Shown here: one piece after another, positions 18,279-27,332 of the stretch
Position numbering within the stretch: position 1 is the first letter of the stretch
Layout: every line of letters begins with the position of its first letter
Source: an uncultured Erythrobacter sp.
GTDB taxonomy: Bacteria; Pseudomonadota; Alphaproteobacteria; Sphingomonadales; Sphingomonadaceae
DNA length: 64,000 bases
NCBI GenBank assembly: GCA_947493165.1
Contig: CANLPY010000001.1
Location: 310,001 to 374,000 of the forward strand
Direction: 5' to 3'
The notes under the pieces: generated by a model
Told to the model about the DNA's origin: nothing
Seen by the model: the letters and a program-made list of their open reading frames with translations, nothing else
Database searches by the model: none
Made by a program: the position numbers and the translations under genes

Positions 18279-18908
18279 TCAGCCGCCAAATTGGTCAGCA
18301 ACAAGTTTTGCAAAAGCATCGGCTCGGTGGCTGATCGCGTGTTTTTTTGCTGGGTTGATTTCGGCAAAGGTTTGCTGGTCGCCTTGCGGCACAAACACTG
18401 GGTCATAGCCAAAGCCAAGCTTTCCGCGTGGGGGCCAAGTCAAGGTACCGGGGCAACTCCCCTTATAAATAGCATGTTCGCCATCGGGCCATGCGATTGC
18501 GAGCACGCAGTGGAATGCCGCACCGCGCGCGGCGTCTGGTCCAACTTGTTGCAGCAGCCCTTCAACCTTGCCCATCGCCATATACCAATCGCGCCCTGGT
18601 TCGCCCTCAAACCACTGCTTCTCCGCCCAATCTGCGGTGTAGACGCCGGGCCGCCCATCCAGTGCATCAACGCTTAACCCGCTGTCATCTGCCAATGCCG
18701 CGAGGCCTGATGCTTCAGCTGATGCGCGCGCTTTGATAAGAGCATTTTCGGCAAAGGTCTTGCCGGTTTCTGGCGGCTCTGGCAGCCCAAGTGATCCAGC
18801 CGAGATGCACTTCATCCCGTAAGGATCGAGCAGGGCTGAAATCTCTTTCAGCTTGCCTGCATTATGCGTGGCAATAACTAATGAACCAGAGCCAAGTGTA
18901 CGGGTCAT
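18279..18908 (-). CDS. rdgB: dITP/XTP pyrophosphatase (RdgB/HAM1 family)
   Basis: A protein of 209 residues with [18 protein letters not shown] at the N-terminus, [28 protein letters not shown], and the C-terminal [12 protein letters not shown] with SHRADAF. These are the nucleotide-binding and metal motifs of the HAM1 family, which hydrolyses dITP and XTP to keep them out of DNA. It overlaps the end of rph by ATGA, so the pair is translationally coupled. Confidence 0.96.
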   Translation of the reverse strand: MTRTLGSGSLVIATHNAGKLKEISALLDPYGMKCISAGSLGLPEPPETGKTFAENALIKARASAEASGLAALADDSGLSVDALDGRPGVYTADWAEKQWFEGEPGRDWYMAMGKVEGLLQQVGPDAARGAAFHCVLAIAWPDGEHAIYKGSCPGTLTWPPRGKLGFGYDPVFVPQGDQQTFAEINPAKKHAISHRADAFAKLVADQFGG

Positions 18909-19618
18909 TTTGCGGCCTTCAATTGCTCCGCGAAAATGTCGGTGCAGCCTATGTTGGCGAGCCGTAGAAGGCGCAGCAGACCTTCTTCATCGTAAGTCGC
19001 GCCTTCTGCAGTGGCCTGAACTTCCGCGATTTGACCGCCAGAGATAAGAACGAAGTTTGCATCTGCATCCGCATCGCTATCTTCTGGATAATCGAGGTCT
19101 AAAACTGGCGTGCCCTTGTATATCCCGCAAGAAATCGCAGCGACTTGGGCGGTGATCGGATCTTCCTTGATTGCGCCGGATTCGATCAATGAATTGACTG
19201 CCAAGCGTAATGCCACCCATGCGCCAGAGATGGACGCTGTGCGCGTTCCGCCATCGGCCTGAATGACGTCGCAGTCGAGCGTGATTTGACGCTCGCCGAG
19301 CTTTTTCAAGTCGACCACTGCTCGCAAAGAGCGACCAATAAGTCGCTGAATTTCCTGCGTCCGGCCAGATTGCTTTCCGCGAGCCGCTTCGCGCGATCCG
19401 CGAGTATGGGTGGCGCGCGGCAGCATCGAATATTCACCAGTGACCCAGCCTTCTCCTTTCCCGCGCAGCCACGGCGGGATGCGTTCTTCAACGCTTGCCG
19501 TGCACAATACGCGCGTATCGCCAAAGCTGATTAGGCAAGATCCTTCTGCATGTTTGGTAAAGCCTGTTTCGATGGTGATTGCGCGCATTTCGTCAGGCGC
19601 GCGGCCAGAAGGTCGCAT
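18905..19618 (-). CDS. rph: ribonuclease PH
   Basis: The ATG at 19618 gives 237 residues, the usual family length; the frame is open a further 29 codons. [27 protein letters not shown], the phosphate-binding region [34 protein letters not shown], and [18 protein letters not shown] are diagnostic. RNase PH trims the 3' ends of tRNAs phosphorolytically. It is divergent from hrcA, with 124 bases between starts. Confidence 0.96.
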   Translation of the reverse strand: MRPSGRAPDEMRAITIETGFTKHAEGSCLISFGDTRVLCTASVEERIPPWLRGKGEGWVTGEYSMLPRATHTRGSREAARGKQSGRTQEIQRLIGRSLRAVVDLKKLGERQITLDCDVIQADGGTRTASISGAWVALRLAVNSLIESGAIKEDPITAQVAAISCGIYKGTPVLDLDYPEDSDADADANFVLISGGQIAEVQATAEGATYDEEGLLRLLRLANIGCTDIFAEQLKAAK

Positions 19619-19742
19619 GGGAATTCCTTGTGCTTGGAACCGGATATCGATTCGCGGTGCAGGCGGTGTGGCCGCGATGGCTTTTGGCCGCAAGTGCACG
19701 CGCAAGACTTGGCGTGCGATAGTTTGCCGCTAGATAGGAAGC

Positions 19743-20786
19743 ATGACCTCACCGCCGATCTCAGAAATGACAGTCCGGGCGCGCGAAATCTTTCGGCGCG
19801 TGGTTGAGGGTTATATTGATAGCGGGCAGCCGGTCGGTTCGAAAACCCTGTCATCGGATCAAGCGCTTAACCTTTCACCAGCATCCATTCGCTCGGTCTT
19901 GGCGGACCTAGAGGGGCTCGGACTGCTCGCCGCGCCGCACACCAGCGCGGGGCGTCTTCCGACCGACACCGGACTACGCATGTTTGTTGATGGCATGATG
20001 CAAGTCGCTGAACCTACGGCGGAAGAACGTGAGCAGATTGAACGACGTTTGAGTGAAGCCGGTCCGGTTGAGCAAGCGCTAGAGAAGGCGAGCTCAATCC
20101 TGTCAGAGCTATCCGGTGCGGCGGGCATGGTGATGGTCCCAACGCGGGAACAGCGCCTTGCGCAGTTCAACCTCGTCGATTTGGGACAGGGGAGAGCGCT
20201 CGCGGTTCTCGTGGGAGAGGATGGCGGAGTTGAAAATCGTGTAATCGACATGGAGGGCGCGATCGCTCCCGGATCTTTTGATCAGGTTACAAACTACATC
20301 ACGGCCCGCCTATCAGGACGCACATTGAGCGAAGCCGCTGCGGCGATGAATGACGAGATCAATGCGGGGAAATCCCAGCTTGATGATGCCAGCAAGAGCT
20401 TGGTTGAGCGAGGGCTGGCAGTGTGGAGCGAAGATATTCAAGAGCGGCCAGTTCTGATTGTGCGCGGCGCATCTAACTTGCTCGATGAAAACGCACTCAA
20501 TGATATCGACCGGGTCCGCTCGCTGCTTGACGACCTTGAGAATAAGCAATCAGTAGCCGCACTTTTGGACAATGCACGCGAGGCAGAGGCGACGCGAATT
20601 TTCATAGGTAGTGAAAACCGATTGTTCGGCTTATCAGGCTCCTCCGTGATCGCGTCACCCTATCGCGATCGTGAGGGCAGGGTAGTTGGAGTTCTGGGTG
20701 TGATTGGGCCGACGCGGTTGAATTACGCGCGCGTGGTCCCCATGGTTGATTTAACAGCGCGATCATTGGGTAAATTGATCGCCTAA
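19743..20786 (+). CDS. hrcA: heat-inducible transcription repressor HrcA
   Basis: A protein of 347 residues. The N-terminal winged helix reads EIFRRVVEGYIDSGQPVGSKTL and SPASIRSVLADLEGLGLL followed by PHTSAGRLPTDTGLR, the HrcA signature. The C-terminus has the GLSGSSVIASPY/GVLGVIGPTRLNYARVVPMVD block. HrcA represses chaperone genes through CIRCE inverted repeats. I could not find a CIRCE sequence near hrcA, grpE or dnaK, so its targets (often groESL) are probably outside the window. grpE follows 33 bases after its stop. Confidence 0.95.
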   Translation: MTSPPISEMTVRAREIFRRVVEGYIDSGQPVGSKTLSSDQALNLSPASIRSVLADLEGLGLLAAPHTSAGRLPTDTGLRMFVDGMMQVAEPTAEEREQIERRLSEAGPVEQALEKASSILSELSGAAGMVMVPTREQRLAQFNLVDLGQGRALAVLVGEDGGVENRVIDMEGAIAPGSFDQVTNYITARLSGRTLSEAAAAMNDEINAGKSQLDDASKSLVERGLAVWSEDIQERPVLIVRGASNLLDENALNDIDRVRSLLDDLENKQSVAALLDNAREAEATRIFIGSENRLFGLSGSSVIASPYRDREGRVVGVLGVIGPTRLNYARVVPMVDLTARSLGKLIA

Positions 20787-20819
20787 TTGGCTCATTTTGT
20801 AATTGGACAAGCTACGACG

Positions 20820-21401
20820 ATGATCGAGAATGATAAGTCGCATGACGAAGCGGCAGAAGCAGAACTGAAAGGCGTGCCGGAGGAATTCTTGGACGATTCG
20901 TCCGAGGAGGACGAGGGTGAGGGCGACCTAAATGAGGCTCTGGAAGGGTTGCGACGCGATTTAGAAGAAGCGAAGCAGGAAACGCTCTACGCGAAGGCCG
21001 AGACACAGAATGTGCGCCGCCGTATGGAAAAAGACGTGTCAGATGCGCGGGCGTATGCCTCAACCGGGTTTGCCCGCGATGTTTTGAGCGTTTGGGATAA
21101 CTTGTCACGCGCGGTGGAAGCTATTCCAGAAAGTCTGCGCGATGATGAAAAGATGAAAGGTCTAGTGACCGGCATCGAAGCGACCCAGCGGGAACTTGAG
21201 AAGGTTTTCAAGGGGCACGGGATTGAACGTGTCGCAGCGATTGGCCTGCCTCTAGACCCGAATCAGCATCAGGCAATGATTGAAATGCCAAGTGATGAGC
21301 ATGAGCCGGGCACAGTTGTTCAGGAAATGCAGTCGGGTTGGATGATCAAGGACCGTCTGCTCCGTCCGGCCATGGTCGGCGTGGCCAAAAAGCCGGATTA
21401 G
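20820..21401 (+). CDS. grpE: nucleotide exchange factor GrpE
   Basis: The ATG at 20820 gives 193 residues; the frame opens earlier at a TTG directly after the hrcA stop. An acidic disordered N-terminus (to about residue 40) leads into a long coiled coil (EGLRRDLEEAKQETLYAKAETQNVRRRMEKD), then the beta domain with LDPNQHQAMIEMPSDEHEPGTVVQEMQSGW. It exchanges ADP for ATP on DnaK. It is in an operon with hrcA; dnaK-dnaJ lie 1.8 kb downstream on the same strand. Confidence 0.95.
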   Translation: MIENDKSHDEAAEAELKGVPEEFLDDSSEEDEGEGDLNEALEGLRRDLEEAKQETLYAKAETQNVRRRMEKDVSDARAYASTGFARDVLSVWDNLSRAVEAIPESLRDDEKMKGLVTGIEATQRELEKVFKGHGIERVAAIGLPLDPNQHQAMIEMPSDEHEPGTVVQEMQSGWMIKDRLLRPAMVGVAKKPD

Positions 21402-21408
21402 AGCGTCA

Positions 21409-21981
21409 TTAGCGAAGGTAGATGACCAAATAGCGAACGCATAACGCCACAAGCAAAATGGCCTGAATTTTACGGTTTTTGGTCACCATGGTCGCTGCCA
21501 TCATCACGATTAGCAGTGCGGTGATTGATAAAGTTTGGGCGGTGATGACCTGATCGCGAAGCGGCTCTATTGTCAAAAGGTAGCCCCATTGCGCGAATAC
21601 TAGAGCGATCAAAATGCCCATTACCGTCCGTCTGATGCGGAAATAGTGCGTATCAAGGTCTTCGAACAATGCTGGTTTCGTGGGGAAAACCAAGCGAGCG
21701 GCAAGATAATAGCTGGACGAGAAAACGACTACTGCGAGCAATGCGGTCGAACTCACCGAGATTAGGTCGCGAATGGTCCACGCGAACATCCAGAACGAGA
21801 GCAAGTCGAGCAAAACAAAAAGGCCCAAAAGAGGGGTCAGCCAACCAATCTTGAATCGGTTGCCTTTCGCGTCGGTTTCGAGCTCATTTTCGAGCGTCCG
21901 ACCGAAGCCTGACAACAATTCGACCATGGATAGGCCCAGCAGCAGTGCATAGAGAACTAGGATAAACTCAAAGTCGGTCAC
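21409..21981 (-). CDS. hypothetical multi-pass membrane protein
   Basis: A protein of 190 residues, not recognised. About six hydrophobic segments can be drawn (near 5-22, 45-70, 76-98, 118-135, 145-163 and 169-186), with a charged loop between the first two (RTLENELETDAKGNRFK). There is no catalytic motif. It starts at a GTG in the GTGA overlap with the preceding HELTH gene, so the two are probably translated together. Confidence 0.75.
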   Translation of the reverse strand: MTDFEFILVLYALLLGLSMVELLSGFGRTLENELETDAKGNRFKIGWLTPLLGLFVLLDLLSFWMFAWTIRDLISVSSTALLAVVVFSSSYYLAARLVFPTKPALFEDLDTHYFRIRRTVMGILIALVFAQWGYLLTIEPLRDQVITAQTLSITALLIVMMAATMVTKNRKIQAILLVALCVRYLVIYLR

Positions 21982-22505
21982 AAAGTCGCGCCTTTGAAGT
22001 TCACCAGCACATCATAGGCCGCTTTGTCAGCGATCCCGGCCACTTTGACGCCGCGCCTTAACCAATAGGCATGTTTTACGATTTCGGCCTGTTGCTCAAT
22101 TCCGTACTCGCGGAAGGGCTGGCCGGGCTTCAGCGTGTAATCATAGCGGCAGAATGGATGACGGTTTAGCAATAGATACCAATCGCCGCGTAATTGCGTT
22201 TGCCACACATGGGTCAGCTCGTGGATCAGAAGGCCTTGGCGCAGCACATCTTCGCGCGCGAAATCGTCGCAATAAGCCTCGCCATCGGGATGAAAATGCA
22301 AGTGGCCTTTCGGAGCCATTGTGACTTTGCGTGGTTGGAACGGAAACCACTTTCGGCGGCGAAGTTGCACTTGGCTGTAGTCAATCGCATCGCCAAAAAC
22401 GCCGCGCGCGATCTCTACTTCGCCAGGCGTCAGAAAGCGTTCGCCGCCCACCGGGCAAGCGTGCAGCAATGCACCATTGGCGTCCGAAAGATCAGGTGTT
22501 TTCAG
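21978..22505 (-). CDS. HELTH-motif protein, annotated in relatives as vgr-related
   Basis: A short soluble protein with the gluzincin-like motif HELTHVWQ (about residues 95-102 with the CTG start), followed by a conserved EYGIEQQAEIVKHAYWLRRG helix that could supply further ligands. Sphingomonad homologues are usually labelled vgr related; the real activity is unknown, and a metallopeptidase is inference. The first standard start is a TTG at 22469, but the frame continues to a CTG at 22505 that overlaps the stop of the upstream copper-chaperone gene as CTGA. A purine-rich GGGGA sits 6 bases before it and the extra residues (KTPDLSDANGA) look coding, so I prefer the CTG. Confidence 0.7.
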   Translation of the reverse strand: MKTPDLSDANGALLHACPVGGERFLTPGEVEIARGVFGDAIDYSQVQLRRRKWFPFQPRKVTMAPKGHLHFHPDGEAYCDDFAREDVLRQGLLIHELTHVWQTQLRGDWYLLLNRHPFCRYDYTLKPGQPFREYGIEQQAEIVKHAYWLRRGVKVAGIADKAAYDVLVNFKGATL

Positions 22506-23011
22506 CGCTCATCCCCAGCCGCGCGCACTTCAGCCTTGAAAGTCTCTTCCCGACCACCGCCAAGGTTTACCGTCACCTCTACATTTGAACCTGGACCAAT
22601 GGCCGGTGAGACATTAAAGGCCATGACGTGTTTACCACCCGGCGCGAGTGAAAGCGTCTCGCCTGCAGGAATGGGTAAATTTGCAACCTCTGACATCGTC
22701 ATCGTGCCGTTCGCTTCCTTCGTCGTGTGGAGCTGCGAATCAAAGACGCCCAGAATTTTAACAGATTGCAACGTTGCGTCAGTCTCACCGGTATTTGCGA
22801 GGTCGAAATACACCGCGGCAGGATTGCTCGCGACAGGCGCCATAACCATCCGCGCATTGGCGACGGTTAGCCCCGTTTCTCCAAGCGCTATCGCTGGTGC
22901 GGGCTCTTCAATTTCTACATCGACGGGTGCTGCTGCATCATTGCAAGCTGTCAGTGTCAGGATCGCAGCAAGAGCCGCCGTGCGCGCCCATAGAAATGAA
23001 GTTTGTTGCAT
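22502..23011 (-). CDS. PCu(A)C family periplasmic copper chaperone lipoprotein
   Basis: Starting at the ATG at 23011 gives 169 residues with a lipoprotein signal (lipobox LTAC, Cys 23). The PCu(A)C domain follows, with its copper site in the segments LHTTKEANGTMTMSEV and LAPGGKHVMAFN, which supply the His and Met ligands. Family members carry Cu(I) to the CuA or CuB site of cytochrome oxidase. Its start is 169 bases from the dnaK ATG on the other strand, so the two promoters share this gap. Confidence 0.9.
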   Translation of the reverse strand: MQQTSFLWARTAALAAILTLTACNDAAAPVDVEIEEPAPAIALGETGLTVANARMVMAPVASNPAAVYFDLANTGETDATLQSVKILGVFDSQLHTTKEANGTMTMSEVANLPIPAGETLSLAPGGKHVMAFNVSPAIGPGSNVEVTVNLGGGREETFKAEVRAAGDER

Positions 23012-23064
23012 GGTTTGCAAATTGTCCTCTTTTGAAATCCCGTCAAAACTAGGGTTGGCAATCC

Positions 23065-23092
23065 CTTGTGCCAAGCAAAACCGCACCTATAT
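23065..23092 (+). promoter_or_regulatory. candidate heat-shock (sigma-32) promoter of dnaK
   Basis: CTTG at 23065-23068, then 17 bases, then CCTATAT at 23086-23092. This fits the alphaproteobacterial RpoH consensus (CTTG, 16-18 bases, C-C/T-TATNT) and lies 88 bases before the dnaK ATG. A start of transcription near 23099 would give a leader of about 80 bases. No CIRCE repeat is present. Confidence 0.6.
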
Positions 23093-23179
23093 CGCGATCA
23101 TATTCGAGTTGCCGAACGGTTCCGCCAATTCTGGGGAGCGCCACAGGTAACGTCCAACTATCTGAGAGATGGGGAAATA

Positions 23180-25114
23180 ATGGGTAAAGTAATCGGTATT
23201 GACCTCGGCACCACCAATTCGTGTGTCGCTGTGATGGATGGGGGCAAACCCAAAGTTATCGAAAATTCTGAAGGCGCGCGTACTACGCCGTCAATCGTTG
23301 CCTTTACAAAGGAGAACGAGCGTCTGATCGGTCAGCCGGCTAAGCGCCAGGCAGTCACCAACCCGGACAACACTCTGTTTGCGATCAAGCGCCTTATCGG
23401 CCGCCGCTTTGACGACCCGCTGACGAAGAAAGATATGGGCCTCGTCCCATACGACATCGTCAAGGGTAAGAACGGTGACGCATGGGTAAAAGCTGGCGGT
23501 GAAGATTATTCGCCAAGCCAAGTCTCCGCCTTCATCCTGCAAAAGATGAAAGAAACCGCTGAGAGCTATCTTGGCGAAACGGTCGAGCAGGCGGTTATCA
23601 CCGTTCCAGCTTACTTCAACGATGCTCAGCGTCAGGCGACGAAGGATGCAGGTCAGATTGCGGGCCTCGAAGTCCTGCGGATCATCAACGAGCCTACGGC
23701 CGCTGCACTCGCCTACGGAATGGACAAGAACGACGGCAAGACCATCGCTGTCTATGACCTTGGCGGTGGTACATTCGACGTATCCGTTCTCGAAATCGGT
23801 GACGGTGTCTTTGAAGTGAAGTCGACCAATGGCGACACGTTCCTTGGCGGTGAAGATTTCGATAATACGATCGTCGATTGGCTTGCTGAACAATTCCAGA
23901 AAAAAGAAAACATGGATTTGAAGGCGGATAAGCTTGCGCTGCAACGCCTCAAAGAAGCGGCTGAAAAAGCCAAGATTGAGCTTTCAAGCTCGGCAACGAC
24001 CGAAATCAACCTGCCGTTTATCACCGCCCGCATGGATGGTGGATCAAGCACACCGCTGCACTTGGTCGAAACGCTAAGCCGTTCTGATCTAGAAAAGCTG
24101 GTCGGTGATCTGATCAAGCGCACGCTTGAGCCCTGCAAAAAGGCATTGACCGACGCTGGTGTTTCTAAGGATGAAATTGACGAAGTGATCTTGGTTGGCG
24201 GTATGACCCGCATGCCAAAGGTTCGCGAAGTTGTTGAGCAATTCTTCGAAGCAAAGCCGCATACCGGCGTGAACCCTGACGAAGTGGTTGCCATGGGTGC
24301 TGCCATTCAGGCGGGGGTTCTGCAAGGCGACGTTAAAGACGTTCTGCTGCTCGACGTAACGCCGTTGTCGCTGGGTATTGAAACGCTTGGCGGTGTCTTT
24401 ACCCGGATGATCGATCGCAACACGACGATCCCGACCAAGAAGACGCAGACCTATTCGACCGCAGAAGACAATCAGAACGCTGTGACGATTCGTGTCTTCC
24501 AAGGTGAGCGTGAGATGGCCGCAGATAACAAGCTGCTCGGCAATTTCGACCTGGTCGGTATTCCGCCGGCACCTCGCGGCGTGCCACAAGTCGAAGTCAC
24601 ATTTGATATCGACGCAAACGGCCTTGTAAGCGTGTCCGCTAAAGACAAGGGCACAGGCAAAGAACAGACGATCAAGATCCAGGCATCGGGCGGTCTGTCC
24701 GACACTGACATTGATCAGATGGTTCAAGATGCGGAAAAGTTCGCTGAAGAAGACAAGAAGCGCCGCGCTTCTGCTGAAGCGCGCAATCAGGCAGATAGCC
24801 TTGTCCACGCGACTGAGAAGCAGCTGGAAGAGCATGGCGACAAGGTCGATGCGGATACCAAGTCGGCTGTTGAGACGGCATTGGCAGACGCCAAGACCGC
24901 GCTCGAAGGCGAAGATGTTGATGACATCAACGCCAAGTCTCAGGCTTTGACGGAAGCTGCCATGAAAATGGGTCAGCAAATCTACGAGAAAGAGCAAGCC
25001 GAAGGCGCTGCACAGGCTGATGCCGGTGAAGGCGAGGCAAGCTCGGATTCCAGCGATGACGAAGATGTTGTCGACGCTGAATTTTCAGAAGTTGAAGAAG
25101 ACAACAAGGACTGA
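23180..25114 (+). CDS. dnaK: molecular chaperone DnaK (Hsp70)
   Basis: Starts at the ATG at 23180 ([19 protein letters not shown]), behind GGGGAAATA; 644 residues. The frame is open 38 codons upstream, but this is the family N-terminus. ATPase motifs are clear ([30 protein letters not shown]), as is the substrate-binding domain ([20 protein letters not shown]) and the acidic C-terminal tail ([13 protein letters not shown]). It works with DnaJ, which follows after 78 bases, and GrpE encoded 1.8 kb upstream. A sigma-32-like promoter precedes it. Confidence 0.98.
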   Translation: MGKVIGIDLGTTNSCVAVMDGGKPKVIENSEGARTTPSIVAFTKENERLIGQPAKRQAVTNPDNTLFAIKRLIGRRFDDPLTKKDMGLVPYDIVKGKNGDAWVKAGGEDYSPSQVSAFILQKMKETAESYLGETVEQAVITVPAYFNDAQRQATKDAGQIAGLEVLRIINEPTAAALAYGMDKNDGKTIAVYDLGGGTFDVSVLEIGDGVFEVKSTNGDTFLGGEDFDNTIVDWLAEQFQKKENMDLKADKLALQRLKEAAEKAKIELSSSATTEINLPFITARMDGGSSTPLHLVETLSRSDLEKLVGDLIKRTLEPCKKALTDAGVSKDEIDEVILVGGMTRMPKVREVVEQFFEAKPHTGVNPDEVVAMGAAIQAGVLQGDVKDVLLLDVTPLSLGIETLGGVFTRMIDRNTTIPTKKTQTYSTAEDNQNAVTIRVFQGEREMAADNKLLGNFDLVGIPPAPRGVPQVEVTFDIDANGLVSVSAKDKGTGKEQTIKIQASGGLSDTDIDQMVQDAEKFAEEDKKRRASAEARNQADSLVHATEKQLEEHGDKVDADTKSAVETALADAKTALEGEDVDDINAKSQALTEAAMKMGQQIYEKEQAEGAAQADAGEGEASSDSSDDEDVVDAEFSEVEEDNKD

Positions 25115-25192
25115 TGTCCTGATGCAAGACCCTTCCGCCGCTAGTGCAAATATCGCGCTGGCGGCGGTTTGGTTTTAGGGATCACTGCTGCC

Positions 25193-26344
25193 ATGCCCGC
25201 CACCCAACTCGACTATTATCAAGTGCTTGAAGTGTCACGCGATGCCGACGGCGGCGTGTTGAAGAGCGCTTATCGCAAGCTCGCGATGAAGTATCACCCT
25301 GATCGCAATCCCGGCGACAGCGAGGCCGAAGCAAAGTTCAAGGCCTGCAACGAGGCCTATGAAGTCCTCAAGGACCCGCAAAAGCGCGCAGCTTACGATC
25401 GCTACGGTCATGAAGCCTTTCAGCAAGGCATGAATGGTGGCGGCGGTGGAGGCGGTTTTGGTGGGGGCCGAGGCCAAGCAGACTTCGGCGACATTGGCGA
25501 TATCTTTGAAACCATTTTTGGCAGCGCCTTTGGCGGGGCTGCTGGTGGCGGCCGTCAGCAAGCGAGGCGCGGGGCCGACCTTCGCTACGATATGCAAGTC
25601 TCACTCGATGAGGCATTTCATGGCAAATCGACCGAGATAGAAATCGAAGTCTCACAAAGCTGCGACACGTGCGACGGATCTGGCGCAAGCCCTGGTACAG
25701 GCGAGCGCCAATGCAATATGTGCCATGGCCACGGCGCAGTTCGTGCAAAGCAAGGTCTGTTTGTGGTTGAACGGCCATGTCCGACATGCAGTGGTCGCGG
25801 CGCTGTACTTGAAGACCCATGCGGCGAATGTCGCGGCGATGGCCGCGTCGATAAAGCTCAAGTGCTTTCTGTCGAAATCCCGCCCGGTGTCGACACTGGC
25901 ACTCGCATCCGTCTGTCCGGCAAAGGAGAAGCGGGTCCGCGCGGCGCTCCCGCAGGCGACCTCTATATCTTTGTGCACGTCAAACCGCATGAGCTATTTG
26001 AGCGTGAAGGCACGACACTTGCAACGCGCATTCCCATTAGCTTCACCACTGCTGCGTTGGGCGGCGAGGTGCAGATTCCCGATCTTGATGGCTCCACAAA
26101 CACGGTCGATATTCCGTCTGGGATTCAGTCAGGTAAGCAATTGCGCGTTCGCGGGGCCGGTATGCCGGTGCTGCAAGGGCGGGGACGGGGCGATCTGGTC
26201 GTCGAGATTGCCGTTGAGACTCCGACAAAGCTGAGCAGGCGACAGAAGGAAATTCTCGCCGAATTTCGTGAGACAGAAACCGGCGATGAATGCCCCGAAA
26301 GCCGCAGCTTCTTTTCCAAATTAAAAGACGCATTCGGCAACTAA
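25193..26344 (+). CDS. dnaJ: molecular chaperone DnaJ (Hsp40)
   Basis: The ATG at 25193 gives 383 residues; the frame opens 8 codons earlier. The J domain ([25 protein letters not shown]) has the HPD motif in [11 protein letters not shown] Gly/Phe-rich region follows (about 78-110), and then four zinc-finger repeats [24 protein letters not shown] and CGECRGDG. The C-terminal substrate domains are complete. It stimulates DnaK ATP hydrolysis and delivers substrates. The 94 bases after it hold a 6-bp hairpin (26367-26372 with 26382-26387) without a T run. Confidence 0.97.
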   Translation: MPATQLDYYQVLEVSRDADGGVLKSAYRKLAMKYHPDRNPGDSEAEAKFKACNEAYEVLKDPQKRAAYDRYGHEAFQQGMNGGGGGGGFGGGRGQADFGDIGDIFETIFGSAFGGAAGGGRQQARRGADLRYDMQVSLDEAFHGKSTEIEIEVSQSCDTCDGSGASPGTGERQCNMCHGHGAVRAKQGLFVVERPCPTCSGRGAVLEDPCGECRGDGRVDKAQVLSVEIPPGVDTGTRIRLSGKGEAGPRGAPAGDLYIFVHVKPHELFEREGTTLATRIPISFTTAALGGEVQIPDLDGSTNTVDIPSGIQSGKQLRVRGAGMPVLQGRGRGDLVVEIAVETPTKLSRRQKEILAEFRETETGDECPESRSFFSKLKDAFGN

Positions 26345-26438
26345 GCCCGGTGCTTTGCAGCTAACCAGTTGGTTGTATCTTCCAACTCGACAGAAAGCTG
26401 TCTTGTGGTTAACTCGCTCCCAACATTGGGAGAATGCT

Positions 26439-27329
26439 ATGAACCGCCTTGCCGTTATTGCTCTTGCCGCCACCGCGCCATTGCTTGCTGTTCCTGTTCA
26501 GGCTCAGCGCAATTTTGACGATGTTGAAATCCGTACCGAGCAAATCGCACCCGGAGTTGCTGTGTTGTTCGGTGCAGGCGGCAATATCGGCGTCAGCTAT
26601 GGCGAAGATGGCACAATCCTTATCGATGATCAGTTCGCACCGCTTTCAGAAAAGATTGAAACCGCCATTGCTACGCTTGGCGCCAGCCCGGTCAAATATG
26701 TCGTCAACACCCATTGGCACGGTGATCACACGGGTGGCAATGAGCATTTCGGCAAGTCGGGCGCAACAATCTTTGCACATGACAATGTGCGTGTACGGAT
26801 GTCGACACCACAGCAGCGCGGAGACCGCGTTATAGAGCCATCTGCAAAAGACGCTCTTCCAGTAGTCACTTATGGCCAGGGACTGCGTTTTCACCAGAAT
26901 GACGACGTAATCGACCTTGCCTACGTTGGTGGTGGTCATACCGATGGCGACAGTATCGTTATTTGGAACAACGCCAATGTCGTGCACATGGGTGATCTTT
27001 ATTTTAAGATTCCTGGGTTTCCATTTGTCGATGTCGCCTCTGGCGGCAGCGTCTATAATCTTATGGGAACGCTCGACGTTGCAATCGCAATGATCGATGA
27101 CCAAACAAAAGTGATCCCCGGTCACGGCCCGATGTCTAACAAGGCTGAACTGGTGGCCTATCGCGCGATGATCGGTGCGGCTGTTTCGCGCGTCGAAGCG
27201 CTGAATGAAGGCGGCAAAACGCTCGAAGAGGCGATTGCGGCCAAGCCACTGTCAGACTTTAACCGTGGTGAGGGCTTTATCAGCGAAGATGCTTTTGTGA
27301 CTGCAATTTGGCGCAGCATCGAAGACTAA
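26439..27329 (+). CDS. exported metallo-beta-lactamase-fold hydrolase
   Basis: The ATG at 26439, behind GGGAGA, gives 296 residues with a Sec signal peptide (cleaved after VQAQ near 23). The zinc motif THWHGDHTGG (H92, H94, D96, H97) is intact; a third histidine is in GGGHTDGDSIVI and the last in VIPGHGPMSNK. It resembles periplasmic MBL proteins of the quinoprotein-relay/cyclase-like group. The substrate is unknown; a role as a beta-lactamase is possible but not indicated by context. It stands alone, convergent with the patatin gene 3 bases away. Confidence 0.85.
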   Translation: MNRLAVIALAATAPLLAVPVQAQRNFDDVEIRTEQIAPGVAVLFGAGGNIGVSYGEDGTILIDDQFAPLSEKIETAIATLGASPVKYVVNTHWHGDHTGGNEHFGKSGATIFAHDNVRVRMSTPQQRGDRVIEPSAKDALPVVTYGQGLRFHQNDDVIDLAYVGGGHTDGDSIVIWNNANVVHMGDLYFKIPGFPFVDVASGGSVYNLMGTLDVAIAMIDDQTKVIPGHGPMSNKAELVAYRAMIGAAVSRVEALNEGGKTLEEAIAAKPLSDFNRGEGFISEDAFVTAIWRSIED

Positions 27330-27332
27330 AAG

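Noticed and set aside
19690..19745. CIRCE element or second RpoH promoter upstream of hrcA
   Set aside because: A CTTG with a distant CTAGAT can be drawn, but the -10 fit is poor, and no inverted TTAGCACTC repeat exists.
26361..26390. Inverted repeat AGTTGG/CCAACT after dnaJ as a terminator
   Set aside because: The stem is only 6 bp with a 9-base loop and is not followed by a T run.
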